This document shows positions 24,349-34,746 of a stretch of 64,000 bases of DNA, in pieces. The DNA is from Pestalotiopsis fici W106-1 (Eukaryota; Ascomycota; Sordariomycetes; Amphisphaeriales; Sporocadaceae): the NCBI RefSeq assembly GCF_000516985.1, contig NW_006917092.1:2186619-2250618 (forward strand), written 5' to 3'. The notes beneath the pieces are model-generated. The model was not told the DNA's origin. It saw only the letters and a list, made by a program, of their open reading frames with translations, and made no database searches. The number at the start of each line of letters is the position of its first letter. Position 1 is the first letter of the stretch. The position numbers and the translations under genes were made by a program.

Positions 24349-24720
24349 TTCTGCCATTCACCGACAATGTCTGTGTACTTGATGGCTTCGTCTATCAAAT
24401 AAATAAATGGAACGAATAATAAAAGAGATAAGCGATGCTTTTAATTCTTTGTAGAGCAATATGTGTCCGTCGATATTCGGTGCATACCAGAGAAGCACCC
24501 TACTGAAGTAGCCAAGGTAGCTTTTAGGCGTTGCAACTGGTACAGACGCTCTGTTATGGTGCGCTGTACGCCCTTCTGAGGGACTATGCCGTTTGCTTGT
24601 ATAGGGGTTGTGTGTTACGTCAGGTCAGTAATCTAATAGTGGGGTAGGGGACAGACCGGCCAGGGACTACTGCGCCGCCACACGCCCTCCAGTATACTAT
24701 AGAACAACACACATCTACAC
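24349..24720. repeat. Dispersed direct repeat, copy A
   Basis: The left block (24349-24390, containing gtacttgatggcttcg) and the right block (24633-24720, ending acaacacacatctacac) both recur in the same order and orientation at 26873-27120. The middle is less alike and longer here (372 versus 248 nt). The AC-rich right end resembles a fungal 5' untranslated region, so the unit may be a duplicated promoter. Confidence 0.6.
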
Positions 24721-25430
24721 GATCTGCCTCGAGTTCCCACATCTGCCAATGCACCTCCCGCTGGCGCCGCTCAGACACACGAGCAACAATCAGTCCGCAG
24801 CTGGCCAGCAGAGTGGCAGAATGAATCTCTCCACGACGAAGAGGGCGTACAAGCCTTTTACTCGTCGTCATATGACAACAACAAGCCAGCTCCGAATGCT
24901 GGACGAAACGTCCACCTGTGGCAAGCCTCCGTTCACAGGCGCAAGGATGGAAAGCTTGGGTTTATGAGCTGTCAACACCCCAGCCCCGACCCCATGAACG
25001 CCAGCGACCAGGGTAAACTACATGTTGCCATCACCAAGACTACCGAAACGGAGGATAGCACCGAAAATTCCGTTTCGATTGATGTCGTTCCCGTGGAGGA
25101 TGTGCCCCAAATGGAGGCCAAAGGATGGCTCATCTGGGAGCATCCCCGTAAACCCATCACAGAGGGTGTGGTGGACAAAAATCCGCGTAGTGAACAAGGT
25201 CAACTAAAAGATCAATCACAAGCATCCAGAGAAGGATACTTTGAAGCTCTTCAAGTGGCAGATCTCGCTACTTGAAAAGGCCAACCGATCCGCTGCATGG
25301 CAGCCTGGACAGGTGATTGGTGAGGCCGCTGTTGCTGGCCTCAATGCTGCATGCAGCACATCATTCAAATCACCGACTGAATTTCCCGACCAGGGCAAAG
25401 TTCATATCGTTATCGCTAGAGTGAGAAAAA
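24721..25430 (+). pseudogene. Gene fragment of unknown function, cut by assembly gap
   Basis: An open frame from about 24721 to 25263 encodes a hydrophilic protein piece (SWPAEWQNESLHDEEG, GRNVHLWQASVHRRKDG, DQGKLHVAITKT), but it has no in-frame ATG, as a TAG sits directly upstream. A second piece in another frame at 25213-25425 (LFKWQISLLEKANRSAAW, DQGKVHIVIARV) probably belongs to the same gene. The repeated DQGK(L/V)H motif hints at an internal duplication of about 110 residues. The second piece ends at GTGAG, a possible donor, in front of an A-run and the unsequenced gap. It may be a real gene with unseen exons or a fragment. I do not recognise the family. Confidence 0.4.
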
Positions 25431-25521
25431 AAAAAAAAAAGAAGCATAAAAGAAATTCTATAAAATAAAATAAAAATAAAAAAGGAACTCTTTCTTCTTT
25501 CTTCTCTCGTTTTTCTTTCTC

Positions 25522-25621
25522 NNNNNNNNNNNNNNNNNNNNNNNNNNNNNNNNNNNNNNNNNNNNNNNNNNNNNNNNNNNNNNNNNNNNNNNNNNNNNNN
25601 NNNNNNNNNNNNNNNNNNNNN
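25522..25621. other. Assembly gap of 100 N inside a pyrimidine tract
   Basis: Exactly 100 N, a conventional placeholder, flanked on both sides by C/T-only low-complexity sequence (about 25486-25521 and 25622-25740). The true length is unknown, and gene models on either side may be incomplete. Confidence 0.95.
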
Positions 25622-25741
25622 TCTTTTTCCTCTTTTTCTCTTTCGTTTTTTCTTCTCTTTTTCTCTTCTTTTTTCTCTCTTTCTTTTCTTTTCTCTCTTT
25701 CTCTTTTCTTTCTCTCTTTCTCTTTTTCTTTTCTTTCACGT

Positions 25742-26728
25742 TTAGAGTTCTTTATCCTTCTCGTCTTCCTCCACCATGTATTCTTCCTCTTTGTATTGGT
25801 CCTCCTGATCGTCGTCCTCGTTGGATCCTTCGACTATGAAGCGTGTGCGCTTGGCAGGACGAGTCGGACGCATTGGTGCAGCTGCGCGCTTCTTGGTACG
25901 TGGCGTAGTCTCGTTAGATGTTAATCCATCGCGAGACTTTTGAGAAGCTGATGGCGGAGAACAAGCCTCGGCAACCTCCTTCTCTGGCTCGAAACTCACG
26001 GCCGGCCTTGCTTGAGGCCTTGGTGCGCTTCTTGTCCGCGGCAGAATCCTGCTTCTCCTGCTTGTGCAGCCTTCCCAGAAAGAGATACAGTTCTACCTCC
26101 AAGTCCGAATTGAGCCTCTTGAGGCTGGGGATGGCAGGGTGTTTCTCGTCGATAGCCCTGAGGCGGTTGACAACGAACTCAGCATATCCAGAGGCAAATG
26201 GCTCTGCACCAGTTGTTCTGTTGACGTAAATCTTGACGTTGGGCTCTTGGATAAACCCTTCAAAAGTTTGGGTGAGCTCTACGAGGTAGTTCTATCTAAG
26301 AGCGTCGATGGCTTCGGTTTGCTTTCTAAGTATTCCATTAACAGGTGTCCACCAATCAAAAACGTGAAAGTCAAGAACTTACGGGTCGACGTCTACCTCG
26401 GTGGCCTTGGCCTTGCTTCTAGTATCGGTGCTCGATGCGGTCCCAGAAACACGCCGACTGGCGCTTTCGGTTGTTGCAGACTCTCCACCACTCATGCGGC
26501 GGTGCTCCCGCTTCAGGTCGGTCAAGTCCCGTTCTACCTTGTCAATCTTGGCTAGCAACAATGCTTGAGTCTTCGTCACGTGCTGGAGCTGGATGGCGAC
26601 CACCTTCAGATTCTCATGTAGGCCATACGTGGCCGGGTCCGTCAGTCCTGGGCTGTGAGATGGACCCAGGCCATAGTCTCCGTCGGATCTTGATCCGGAT
26701 GGGGAGGCAGGTGGTCACGTCCAGACAT
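25742..26728 (-). CDS. Hypothetical coiled-coil protein with acidic tail, possibly frameshifted
   Basis: The start is probably the ATG at 26728 (MSGRDHLPPHPDQDP), but a one-base shift is needed within the next 20 codons to enter the frame GDYGLGPSHSPGLTDPATYG. A coiled coil follows (TKTQALLLAKIDKVERDL), then an intron with donor GTAAGT near 26390. The next exon carries GFIQEPNVKIYVNRTTGAEP and DLEVELYLFLGRLHKQEK. A GTGAGT donor near 25992 leads to a basic then very acidic tail ending at the stop at 25742. The layout suggests a nuclear or chromatin-associated protein (inference). I do not recognise the family. Whether the shift is decay or a sequence error near the gap is open. Confidence 0.45.
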
Positions 26729-26872
26729 TGTGCGTAGTTTATTGAGAGGATGGGATGGGGAAGACTAGGTCAAAGAAACACTGCGTTGCAAAAGACGTGT
26801 GGAGATGGAATGGAGTTTGCAGAGTGGTCGTGAGAGATCAAAAAAGGTGTTGAAGCTGAGAATTCAAGGCAA

Positions 26873-27120
26873 TTCTGTCATCTACCGACAATGTGTATGT
26901 ACTTGATGGCTTCGCCCAACAGATAAACAAGAGGGAAAAGAATAAAAGAGACAAGTGCTGCCTTGAAGCATCGCACCTGCTACAAACGCTGTACACTGGA
27001 CTATGCTGCACGCTAATAGTGGGGTTGGGACCGGGACCAGCTGCAGCTGCTGCCGCCAGGTGCTAGCACTGCGCCGCCAAACGCCCTATAGGATCCTATA
27101 GGGACAACACACATCTACAC
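26873..27120. repeat. Dispersed direct repeat, copy B
   Basis: Partner of 24349-24720. Block one is 26873-26914 and block two is 27012-27120, ending in the same acaacacacatctacac. An ATG at 27170 follows, but its frame closes after about 22 codons inside the tRNA gene, so no gene remains behind this copy. Confidence 0.6.
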
Positions 27121-27190
27121 CCTCACACTCACCACAACCACGACAAAACAACAAAAAGAATCATCACGATGCCTAGAGAGGCAAAAGGAA

Positions 27191-27298
27191 GGTCCGCCTG
27201 GGGATCGAACCCAGAATCTCCTGATGTCATTTGATTACAACTCTTCGTGGAAAGAGAGCGGTCGTAGTCAGACGCAATGCCAATTCTGCCAACGGACC
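27191..27298 (-). tRNA. tRNA-Arg(ACG): tRNA-Arg(ACG) with 36-nt intron
   Basis: On the minus strand the acceptor 5' arm GGTCCGT pairs with GCGGACC. The D arm closes GCAG with TTGC. The anticodon stem is TCTGA/TCAGG, and the T arm is CTGGG-TTCGATC-CCCAG. The loop reads C-T-ACG-A, so the anticodon is ACG (CGN arginine codons after A34 editing). A 36-nt intron interrupts after the base 3' of the anticodon, the normal place for eukaryotic nuclear tRNA introns. The mature length is 72 nt without CCA. Confidence 0.92.
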
Positions 27299-30200
27299 AG
27301 TGATGAAACCTTGAATTGCTTCAAGGCTTGTTGAAAGAAGGCCAGTTATCGAGCATTATAGCGAGTGTGAGTGGGTAAACAAGGAAGAATTTTCATGGCG
27401 CCGGCATGTTTGGATAGAATTCCAAGGCTGTTGGTGGATATGACAAGCAGAGTTTTCCGGGTTGCGGCATGAAATGGTTGAGTATCAAATCTTGATCTAT
27501 TGCTGGGTGGGCTACGAGCCGCCTCAACTCTGTAGACTGATAACACAAGGTAAACTCCATTGAACATACATGAGACGAAGAGATTGCAGATTTGAAACAG
27601 AATTGATTTTCAACTGTGAAGAGTATATCGCCATGGTGATATCGGAGAGTGAGTGTTATTCAGGCACTAGACATATGTCTTAGTCATCAAGCAACACAGG
27701 GAAATAACACTGAGCTTTAGACCACCAAGAGTGACACGACACTTGTCCACGACCACAGTCATACTGATAGAAGTCCAATGGGATGAGATATCGCCCATGG
27801 ATCCGAGTCAATATTTTCTGAAGAGCAGTGTCGGCAATGACAATATGCTTGTGTGATGATGTGCCCGTTCATGTACTTGCCCATAGCGTCCAATATATCG
27901 ATGAAGCTCGCCTGTGAGATGCATGCCAAATCCAAGTCAATGCATCGATTTGCATCAAAAGTCAAAGCATATATCAAAATGGATCTCTGCAACAGCTATC
28001 TCGATGAGCTCGTGCATCCAGGTATCTGATTGACAATCATTCACCATGGCTGTCTCCTTCTTTCTCTTTCCAACCGAAACCATTATATAGGTGCTGAGTC
28101 TTTGATAAGTCTCGGATAGTGACATGACAATGTGACACACCCACCTCTCCGTTGTACTTATGTAATGTGACACGGTCTGGCGCGTTGAGAATGCTTCTCA
28201 TAGTACTAAATGGTCTGCATACCGTCTCTTGAGAGCTATCTCTATGCATGAGAGATCCAATATATTGCCTTTCCTCTTGATAAGAAACTCAAAGACTAGA
28301 TTTCAGAAGACAAGATCGACATATGCCCATCGGTAACCTTGCTTCTGTATCGTAACGTTTAGAATGTGCCGCTGTAGCTTGCAGGACCGAGGCGAGAGTT
28401 GAGCACACTCAGACTAACACTTTATATATTTTGTAAGCTCGACTCATACAGTTCAGCAGTAAAGATTTGTTTGTCCATTGTCGTGGTTTGTCGGTGTAGT
28501 CATCCCGTGTGTTCCGGCACGGTTGCTCATATTAAAGTAATGCTGTCATGGCTTGCAGTGATATTCTAATGTTTCCGATATTATGACCGGCGATTGCAGA
28601 CCACAAACTTTTGTCTACTCATCAATCGCCGGCTCGGCAAACTTGGCAAAGGTTCTCACTTGCAACTATTCGTTGAGAGAAGCACCTCACGTGTTTCTTC
28701 ATCATCATCAAAGAGGACAGCTTCTACCAAGCAACTCCGCCATTCAATCTTCGTCATCGGCACCACTGTATAATTCTATTTAAAAACGAGGCAAACCTCA
28801 AAGCCACGATGCTGGAACCGGATATCACGGGATTATACAATCACTCTACCTGTGGAATTAATGCATCTTTGCCCCGAGTTCCGATTTCTTAGCAAGATGA
28901 CCGCTCAAGACAGCGCCGGATACCACGGCGAAGGATGTTCCCAGATGATCATCTCGACACGCAATCTTGAGGGCGCGACGTTGAAGCCAATTACGATGAA
29001 AATTGTCCATCAGCCTCGTGAATGATGAAACTCGAGTGCGCAATTTCAGCTATATGTTGGAGGCTATGGCGCTCATTGGCCAATCATTTCCGTGCTTATT
29101 CTGGTGCCTAGATGGCCCTATCATAGTTTCGTGCTGTTCGAGCCCCCAAGTTTTCACTGCAATTTTAGCCCCGCCAAAGGCGCCAGAGGCGTTGCGACAG
29201 TCTCGAGATAATTCGGGGGCCGAGTAGTATTGGAGACTGCCATGGAGATATGGTGTTTCGGTCCCCGAAAAATGGCGGGAAGTGAGTTGACTCGGGAGAA
29301 TTTGTGTGGGGAAGAATTGAGAGGGTCTGTCAAAGTTTAAATTGCAGTGAAAGTCAAAACCCCTCATCCACCGAATCGGGCGTCTCGGTGCGCACCAATT
29401 ATAGTAACCCGCTGAGTATGGAACTCAAGGCCATTATCATGATGCTTGCATTCTGACGAAATCATGAAAAGATTCTCACACCGAAGGTCCAATGGTGTTG
29501 TGGGTGTGGCTTTTGATGCCATGATCAAGATCTGAGACATAACACCTGCCTGGTGCAGTCATGTGCCCCCCCCCCCAAGGGACCCCCAGAACTATAGAGA
29601 GAATGAGATCGTGAGTGATCGGTTGGAAGAGCGGCAGCCCAGCCTGCTGATAATTAGTCCTTATCAAATGTGGCTGGATGAGCTACCGCAAAGTAATTCG
29701 TGGAGATACGACTTTGCATTCCGTTGTACAGCTGTACAGGAAGGCTATCGCGCCACACAGATTTCTGTTGATTTTCTCGTTGCTTTTCGCGCAAAGAATT
29801 ACAACGTGGCGGCAACGTGCTACAAAGCCACGAGAACGGCCACGAGAAAGGCCACGAGAATGGCCATGTGCGCCCGTGTCCCACATTGCCGCGCGAAATG
29901 CGCGCGTGGGGATGGATATACTCAAGGCAACCAACGAGGCTGCCCGTCTGAGTGGGCAACGAGATAAGTGCAGTTTATATACTACTGCACCGATGATGCA
30001 CGAACCCTCATGTGCATCGGGCAACTTACCCAGTATATACTACTGATAGGGCTGCTGCTTTCGGGTTCCAGCTCCCCCACAATATGAGTGATGAACAGCC
30101 CAATAAGTGGTCAATAGCATCAAATCAAGCTGCAATGCAAGCTGTTGTGCTTTCTGGTCCTATTGGGTCTGTTTCCGGTGTCCGGACTCCGACGTGCAGT

Positions 30201-32316
30201 CTCCAATTCCCACAGTATCTGTTTCCGTCGTCTTACATGTTTTATTGATCAGTATCGTCAATTAGCGCAAGCCTTCATACTCCTCCTTGCATCATATCAT
30301 TTTTCTTGTGTGTGTGGTGAGCAGCGAGTGCTTACAATGAATGGGGTCTTTTGAACCTTGGGGTCTCTGGCGGCTTTAAGCTCATGAACGCCCGGGAAAT
30401 GAGAGACCTACTGCAAGTGAGATGTTTGTGGTCGGACTCTGCGACTAATCGTCATCTTCTTACGGCTCACCGACACCAGCTGCTGGAAGCCTAACTCCTG
30501 GCTGCCTTGGTAACCATTAAATCTGTGGGGTAATAATATGTTAATGAGGATTGTTTGTAAGCGATTTTCCCCTGTTGGCCCCCAAAATTCTAGTCCTATC
30601 CGTGCCGTATCAAGGAATTTAAGCGCTTCTGGAATGATCATTTACCACGGAGGGATGCATCTTACAATTGTGTGATCTCACGGTTGCATATGCCATGCTG
30701 TTGGTGCCTCACTCGCCGAATAAAAAAAAAAAAAAAGGGCCCCTCATTGTAACCCCACCTTTGCCATGCTGCAACACAACTCCCAGCAGAGTTGGATTTG
30801 TTGTTATCCTACAGAGCGCATACTACGACTCTCTCTCCAAATGTCTCGATGTATCATATCCAATTGAAACGGCCCACGCAAACAATTGTATCACTTGCTC
30901 TGCCTTCTCCAAGATTTCGCAACTTCCCACCCTTTTGCTGAACCAACCTTCGCACCATGATACTGCCTAAGAAACAAGGCAAAATCGGTTACAATTCCCT
31001 CGCAAGACAATGCCTTGTAAGGCCAAAGTAGCCAACCATTAGAAAATTAGGCGAGTACCATGTGAAAGTCCGGTGGGCGCTTTATTCCATAGTCCATCAG
31101 AATTTGAGGGTCATAATATGCACTCGAATGGCGCCTTTCGGTGAGCTGGAATGCAGCATATCTACTGCCTACATGACCCCTCACTTAGCTCTCAAACATT
31201 ATCTGATCTTCAAGCGGTTGCCAAGGTGGGTGTGGTGGGTGTGTGTGTAAAAGAAAAAAAAAAGTGCAGAATTACATAGTAAAATGAAATCTACCTTCAT
31301 GGACGACATTCCTGATTCGTAGAATTGAAACGCACGCGGATGCGAATCGAGACTGTAAAAAGTGCAAAAGCAATAATATTGCCAAAGATGTCAGACCCTG
31401 GGTCCCGCCTTTTTGTGGCATGCAGTCTGGCTGGTTTCTCAAGACTGATTGAGTAGTACAACGCAATTCACTGCGACATTGTAGATTGCTACTACTGTCC
31501 CATTTGAGCCGGTTCGTATCAGAGACATTGTGGATTTCTGCGACAACGGTAATTAAATACTACAATTAGCCATGTATCCCGTGTAAACGTAATATCTAGG
31601 CAAACTCAACTCAACCACCCGTAATTATGGTATGATGCCGACCGAACGCCTGATTATGCTGGTATCAAACCTAGCCCAAATGACGGTCGCCCTGCGTCCG
31701 TGTTTGCGGCATATCTTCGATCCGTGTCTCCCCCAGCCCTTCCCATTTCCCGACACACTGACCTCAGCGGCTGAAAAAAGTAGGATTCGCTGATCCTCTT
31801 TCTATACAATTGTGGTTCTTGATGGTAACTGCCTTTGGATTGAGCCGCATTTCAGCAGGAACCGTTGATCTGATGGAAGCATGAAACAGGATTTGAAATT
31901 CCAAGGATGCTGAGACTGGTTCCTGGTTGCCTTGTTTTGGGGCCCCACCCGAGCTTAGTGAAGGGCAGATCGCCCACCTCCACCTCAGGCATCGGCACTG
32001 TATACTAACAGCATTGGCGGTATGGTAATCCTTTGTATCCATGGATTGCTTGTTGATACCGTATGTTCACCGAGTCCCGAAAGTTCGGTGAGCCCCCTGT
32101 CGGAAACGGTCCTTGTCAGTCGACTTTTATCCGACTTCATCGGAATGTTGAATGAACATGGGCCATGTGCATGGGTGGGAAAGTAGTAAGAGAGCCAGCC
32201 AATCTTGTGGTGAATTGACCACGACATTGAACTACACATACTACCAAGGCCAAAAGTAGATAGAAGAAGAAAAGAAATAACACACTAATCATGAAATGGA
32301 TCAACGACTTTGATTG
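27299..32316. other. Gene-poor region of about 5 kb
   Basis: No convincing gene was found. Small items are an 11-C run at 29566-29576, short tandem units of ggccacgag near 29830-29865, a duplicated tatactactg motif near 29975 and 30033, and an A-run at 30722-30735. On the minus strand 29367 to 28858 stays open apart from one stop, without recognisable content. Confidence 0.5.
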
Positions 32317-34746
32317 TTATTGTGTGAACATGGGGCCACTCTGAGAAGCTTCCTCTACGTCCATCATCAGCTGATCAGCCTGCCCAAGATTCTTGGTTGT
32401 TGCAGCGGTAGGAAGCTCTGAGTTGACCGTCTCCGGGGTTTCACCAGAAATGGTCATTTCCGTGTCGTCCATAACTGTAGAAATGTGGTCTGCAGAAGTC
32501 GAGGTCAAATGCGTGGCGTAGTCAGATCCTACTCCAAATTCATGAGTGATGCTGTCATATGTGAGCCATTTGTTGCTGCGAGTCGCCATACGACAGCCCA
32601 GCCAGAGGATTCGCTCAATTCTTTCTTCCGTCATTGATGCCACCTCAAAGTACTTCTCATCGTCGTCTATCTTGTCGTTTCGGAAGAAGTCAGTTGGGTA
32701 ATACTTGTCAACCCAGAGCAAGCCTTTCATAGCGAAATCTTCCGGAAGCGGTCGTGGAACTTCATTCTCTGGCTGGGGAAACTCGCTGCTATTAATACGC
32801 TCGTAGTTGCGATACGACGAGAGTAGAAAATTCAGTAAGGAAGCCGCCAGCTGCCAAGGAAAACTCTTCTCAACCAAGCTCATTGCTGATGGATAAGCGA
32901 TAAGGTGATCCATAAAAACAAGAACTGTATGGAAATAAGGAAGGATGTTTGGGTCGGCTTGGCGCCGGAACACAACCTCTTGTGTACCCTGGGTCAAATG
33001 CAGAGCTCTCTTGAAAGCCTCTGGCATATCATCAGGCTCCGCCATGGTGATATCAGCGGCACCGTCTGTCCGTGGTGGACGGATGGTCTGGAATATAGAA
33101 TTGTCGTCTTTTCCATATGATAACAGCGCACAACAATTCGAAATCCCGATGTAATACCCAGCCTCCATCCAACGCCTGGTGCTTCTGCCGATGTGGTTGT
33201 TCAAGTCTTGCAAGAATCCTTCCACTGCAGGGAAGAAATCATCTTGACACTTGCCACTGAACATAATTCCATGTGCCTTGACAAAGGACGAGTCGATGGG
33301 AGGAAGACGAGACTTCTGCGCTGTCGCATTTAGGATGGGATCAAAGAGTGTCATGATTGAATCGCGAGCTGACGTGAAAGGCGTGGGAACGCAAAGAGAC
33401 TTGGTGTAGTAGAAGAGCTGTTGCAGTGCGTTGGGGCGAGCCAGGATGGCCAGATGATGGTATAACCTCCCAGTTGTCGGTGATTTATCCGACGCCTTTG
33501 AATACCAGTGCCGCGAGACAGATGTCCATACCTCCCTGTCGCGAATATCGTCGTCCTCGACTGCCATTCTGTATCTCCCCAAATCGCCTAGGCATTCTAT
33601 CCACGTGTCTTCAAACGCGGGCACGGTCTCATATAACAAGGCCATCATTGAGTAGGCCAGATAAATGAACGTAAGCATATGTTCCAGCGACGCTGGTAAC
33701 CGATGTCTAAGAAGTTCCAGAAATGAATGAATTCCATGGCGCCACATCCTAGCTGGCATAGCACTGCAAACTTGATATGAGTATATTCATCCGAGGCATA
33801 TGAGATAGAGAACTTACTACTTGGAGGCTAGCCGCCGTAGTGCAGGATTGGCTGAAGGATGTTGAGAGGCAAGGAAAAAATCATGATGCTCATGTAACAA
33901 AGTCCTATGCAAAGCAATCAAGGCCTGCCATTGCTCGTTGTTAAGTTTCCCCCCATTTTGCGAGCTCTGAGCATTGTCGACCTCGATACACTTACTCTCA
34001 ACCATTACCAGGCCAGCGTATATACCCTTAACTTCCGCAACTAGTTGTTCCTGAGAAATCGGACGAGTCTCTGGTTGTTTAATAAGAGGAGTAATATGGT
34101 CTTCCTCAGACGTGGCTTCCTCAGCAAGTGGAGCTTGCGACTGAGTATCCTGCTTTCTCACTCTATTTGATTGCCTAAGTTTAACTGGAGTTGTCTCTTT
34201 GGAAGGGTTGTTTGGGTCATACAGTCCACGATGAGTGGTCTGCGGTCTCCGACCAAAGGCAGGATCTGAAGATGCATTACTAGGCTTGGTTGCCTTGGAT
34301 CTAGGAGTGGCTGTCTGATTTTCAGGTGACTTGCCCCCAGTGGGGGAGGTTGGTTCATCAAGTCTGGAGTCCTTGGCAGAAATATCTTTTGTAGCATGTC
34401 CAGAGCTGACTTGGTTTCTAGAGGACTATTAGTTGATTGGATAGGAGGACATGGTGCTGTCAAGAAGGAAGAAAAAAAAAGGGAGTACAAACCCCCGCTC
34501 GACCCCTTTTCCCTCGTTTTGATTGGCTTTTCGGCAGTCACCAATAAGCTGTGCTAAAGTCATTTTCTTGCTGTCTAGGATATCTTGATGAGTCGTTGTG
34601 AAGTGCTGTTTTAATCTCTCATCGCTGTCGGCGAATTTGCCTGCGCAGTCTTTCAAATGACATTGCAGCTGGTTCGCGCGCCTGAGAGACTTGATAAACG
34701 ACGTATCAAGATCTCCTGGTTTTCTACCCGTCATCGTGGTTTTCAT
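32317..34746 (-). CDS. Est1/SMG7-like protein with N-terminal zinc-finger-like motif
   Basis: Three exons, 34746..34489, 34425..33818 and 33763..32317, give 770 residues with consistent phases (introns: GTACTC...TAATAG and GTAAGT...TTGCAG). The N-terminus has a C2H2-like motif starting CHLKDCAGKF and ending HFTTTH. A Ser/Thr/Pro-rich linker is followed by the Est1-type TPR/helical domain from about residue 240: EQWQALIALHRTLLHEHHD, ASKYAMPARMWRHGIHSF, TFIYLAYSMMALLYE and GRLYHHLAILARPN. Relatives bind telomerase RNA or the decay factor Upf1. Filamentous fungi carry several divergent copies of unknown role. It lacks the PIN domain of SMG6. It stands alone among gene-poor flanks, so an accessory copy rather than the core Est1 or Ebs1 gene is likely (inference). 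Confidence 0.75.

Noticed and set aside
25742..25775. C-terminal KDKEL as an ER-retention signal
   Set aside because: It is not a true HDEL/KDEL, and the protein lacks a signal peptide and is acidic and nuclear-like.
28858..29367. Minus-strand frame open for 170 codons except one stop
   Set aside because: Amino-acid content shows no family resemblance. One stop in 170 codons can occur by chance in this composition.
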